From Planctomycetota bacterium (lineage in GTDB: Bacteria > Planctomycetota > Planctomycetia > Pirellulales > Pirellulaceae), in NCBI GenBank assembly GCA_026692885.1, contig JAPLNJ010000386.1, positions 1 through 7,062 of the forward strand: a stretch of DNA of 7,062 bases, given 5' to 3'. The notes under the pieces are model-generated. The model was not told the origin of the DNA. It did no database searches and saw nothing but the letters and a program-made list of their open reading frames with translations. Each line of letters begins with the position of its first letter. Position 1 is the stretch's first letter. Positions 5,596 to 7,062 of the stretch are shown in pieces. Both the position numbers and the translations under genes were made by a program.

Positions 5596-6028
5596 GCGTG
5601 TTCTCGTCGCCCAGGGTGGCTTGCAGCAAGGGCTGCCACTGCGGCGATTCCCAGGTACCCAACTGCGTGTGTATCAAGAAATACTTCTGCGGAATCGGGT
5701 GCGTTCCGACGACGACCTGCAGTTGGTACTTCACCGGGATCATACGGCGGAAATGATCGAGGTAGGGGCAAGGCGGATAGCCCACGATCAAACCGGTGGC
5801 CAAGTGGATGACACTGGCGCCGTTCCTTTTCATCTCTGCCGGCGCGTCCTCCACGTTGCCGCCGGGGCAACCACCGCACGTGGCATATCCGACCAATTCG
5901 ACAGCCTTTTCTCGGTAGCTGGCGAATGCGCCCTCCCGATTGGTCAACGCTCGCAGGCACTTTCCTCCGGCACAAGTCCGATAGCGATCGCAAATGATGA
6001 TGCCGACCTTGATGACGTTGTCGTTCAT
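5579..6028 (-). CDS. CGGC domain-containing protein
   Basis: The protein has 149 residues from ATG 6028, chosen because GAAGG lies 7 bases upstream and the family begins right there (M-N-D-N-V-I-K-V-G-I-I-I-C-D). The frame is open to 6076 but that part is not family-like. Diagnostic features of the CGGC family (PF08821) are the C13 and C19/C24 pattern after the first strand (C-D-R-Y-R-T-C-A-G-G-K-C), V-E-L-V-G-Y-A-T-C-G-G-C-P-G-G at 43-57, and A-S-V-I-H-L-A-T-G at 71-79 followed by P-P-C-P-Y at 85-89. The family is cytoplasmic and thought to bind metal through its cysteines; its biochemical role is not established. It is common in anaerobes. The sequence after about 105 is a family-specific extension containing a Trp/Gln segment. 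All the expected cysteines are present, so the gene looks intact. It lies between the TIGR03000 gene and the Cys-Pro protein gene on the same strand. Confidence 0.85.
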   Translation of the reverse strand: MNDNVIKVGIIICDRYRTCAGGKCLRALTNREGAFASYREKAVELVGYATCGGCPGGNVEDAPAEMKRNGASVIHLATGLIVGYPPCPYLDHFRRMIPVKYQLQVVVGTHPIPQKYFLIHTQLGTWESPQWQPLLQATLGDENTRVSYD

Positions 6029-6273
6029 GCAGGAGCCTTCAAATCCTAGGATGGTGCTATCACAATTGCAGCACACCGCCGGCGCTGGAGGGCGTCACGG
6101 TGCTCAGCGCCGTCTGGAGTCGCTGCCATAGTTGCCGAAGCGCCCGAGCCGCGGGGCCTGATGATCTTGTCCGGGCGAGATGATCGCTGCAGCCAGACGG
6201 AAGGACCTCGCCGATGAGGACACCGGCGAGGTCTTGAGGGTGTTCTTAAGAAGCCTCCCCACGGTAACCGTGG
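6029..6273. other. Intergenic region with hairpins
   Basis: No gene is supported here. GGCGCTG at 6081-6087 pairs with CAGCGCC at 6105-6111. GACCTCGCCG at 6204-6213 pairs perfectly with CGGCGAGGTC at 6224-6233 around a 10-base loop. Neither is followed by a clear T-run on the minus strand. The second could be a backup terminator or a processing stem 41 bases after the TIGR03000 gene. No clear promoter for the CGGC gene is visible. Confidence 0.45.
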
Positions 6274-6280
6274 CTACTTC
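6248..6280 (-). terminator. Terminator-like hairpin at the end of the TIGR03000 gene
   Basis: CCACGG, TTA, CCGTGG form a perfect 6-bp stem on the minus strand (6273-6268 with 6264-6259). Outer GAAG and CTTC (6280-6277 and 6254-6251) can add a second stem across a small internal loop. The stop codon TAG of the upstream gene lies inside the 5' arm, and CTTCTTAAG follows, a short T-containing tail. It fits a compact intrinsic terminator, though the T-run is poor. Confidence 0.5.
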
Positions 6281-7020
6281 TGTGCGATGCGTTGGTCGGC
6301 GAGGTGGAAGTCCAGCGCGAGGGAGTCGCCGGCATGCACTTGGACCACCTGCGTGTCGCTCAGACGCTGGCCGTTACGTTCCAGCACGACCTCGAAGCGG
6401 AAGTCGTAGCGATAGCCGGGAAGCAGTCCTTCGGAGAAATATCGGCGGTCCGTCCCCGTGGTCTCGGTCAGGACGCCGTTGACATAGACGCGCGCTTCCG
6501 CCGGCACCTTGGCCGTCAACACGGCACTGTTGGCGACGGTTCGCCCCGTGCTTTTTTCGCCTTGACTCTGTCTGGCGGAGGTGCTGCCCGCCAGCGACGT
6601 CAAGGCGTGGGTCACCGACGGTGCCGAGGGGACCGCGGTACGCAGCTGAAGCGACCGGTCGAGACTACCGACTTTCGGACGCAGCACGGAGTCATCCCCG
6701 GCGGGGGCTTGGCTCTTGGGGCTGGGATGTGCCTGGGGAGCTTGCTCCACAGATTTGACTGGGGCACCGCCACAGCATGGTTCAGCGACCACACGCCAAC
6801 CGGGACCGCAACTCCAGCAGCAGTCGAAACAGGGGTCACAGCACCAATCGCAGCACGAAACCACACGGACCGGGTAACGCACGACGTACGACGGGCAGCA
6901 GTCGTACCACCACGCCGGATAATGCCCCCAACCGGCTTGCGCAGGCTTGGCAGGCAACGACACAACCGCGGCGGTTAGCACCGCAACCAACAACAACTTC
7001 TTCACACTGGGTCTCAACAT
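6274..7020 (-). CDS. Secreted TIGR03000-domain protein with Cys-rich N-terminal segment
   Basis: The protein has 248 residues from ATG 7020, with GGAGG 9 bases upstream. Residues 1-29 are a signal peptide (basic start, L-L-L-V-A-V-L-T-A-A-V-V core, A-Q-A cleavage). Residues 30-83 are aromatic and very Cys-rich, with 12 Cys mostly as pairs (C41-C42, C56-C57, C60-C61, C67-C68, C82-C83). Residues 84-163 are a low-complexity Ser/Pro/Ala linker. Residues 165-240 form the planctomycete-specific TIGR03000 domain: L-T-A-K-V-P-A-E-A-R-V-Y-V-N-G at 168-182, T-T-G-T-x-R at 187-192, P-G-Y-R-Y at 201-205, V-V-L-E-R-N-G at 211-217 and a closing V-H-A-G-D-S-L-A-L-D-F at 228-238. This is a small beta domain resembling PEGA-type surface repeats. 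Its role is unknown; secretion and disulfide-linked surface assembly would fit, by inference. This is the clearest taxonomic marker in the window. Confidence 0.9.
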   Translation of the reverse strand: MLRPSVKKLLLVAVLTAAVVSLPAKPAQAGWGHYPAWWYDCCPSYVVRYPVRVVSCCDWCCDPCFDCCWSCGPGWRVVAEPCCGGAPVKSVEQAPQAHPSPKSQAPAGDDSVLRPKVGSLDRSLQLRTAVPSAPSVTHALTSLAGSTSARQSQGEKSTGRTVANSAVLTAKVPAEARVYVNGVLTETTGTDRRYFSEGLLPGYRYDFRFEVVLERNGQRLSDTQVVQVHAGDSLALDFHLADQRIAQK

Positions 7021-7062
7021 GTCAACAGTCCTCCATTAGTCTTGAAGCAACACAGGGTCCAA

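Overview
The window looks like chromosomal DNA from a planctomycete of the Pirellula/Rhodopirellula type. The evidence is a TIGR03000-domain secreted protein (a family known essentially from Planctomycetes), a DUF1573-type protein start, several secreted proteins of planctomycete style, GC-rich DNA with strong G/C bias at third codon positions, and loose gene packing. This is inference from sequence reading only. I see no rRNA, tRNA, CRISPR array, transposase or phage gene.

Layout. Most genes are on the minus strand, so read from right to left. At 7020-6274 lies a secreted Cys-rich TIGR03000 protein, followed by a terminator-like hairpin. At 6028-5579 is a CGGC-domain protein, overlapped at its end by a poorly supported ORF (5595-5287). 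At 5188-4205 is a secreted protein with a conserved helical, His-containing domain and a C-terminal tail of 16 Cys, mostly Cys-Pro, encoded partly by a 66-bp tandem repeat. A palindromic repeat element (4039-4190) follows. Then come two small genes: a 52-residue secreted peptide (3990-3832) and a one-helix membrane protein (3820-3566) whose reading frame crosses an in-frame UGA that may encode selenocysteine. One plus-strand gene, a secreted protein of unknown function (2598-3563), converges on it with only 2 bases between the two stop codons. A 460-base divergent intergenic region follows. Then, again on the minus strand, come a NifX/NifB-type FeMo-cofactor-family protein (2137-1745), a secreted protein of probable alpha/alpha-toroid fold (1614-268, perhaps frameshifted and really ending at 137), and the first 47 codons of a DUF1573 protein that runs off the left edge.

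How the genes may work together. A Cys-Pro tail, a CGGC protein, a FeMo-cofactor-family protein and a candidate U-x4-C membrane protein lie within about 4.3 kb. This suggests thiol, selenol or metal chemistry, much of it outside the cytoplasm. The link is contextual inference; nothing in the sequence names a substrate or pathway. The most interesting item is the UGA at 3709-3707. It directly follows a transmembrane helix, creates a U-x4-C motif, and is followed at a suitable distance by a 6-bp hairpin with G in its 4-base loop, which fits the bacterial SECIS pattern. The continued frame keeps coding-like codon use and ends just short of the convergent gene.
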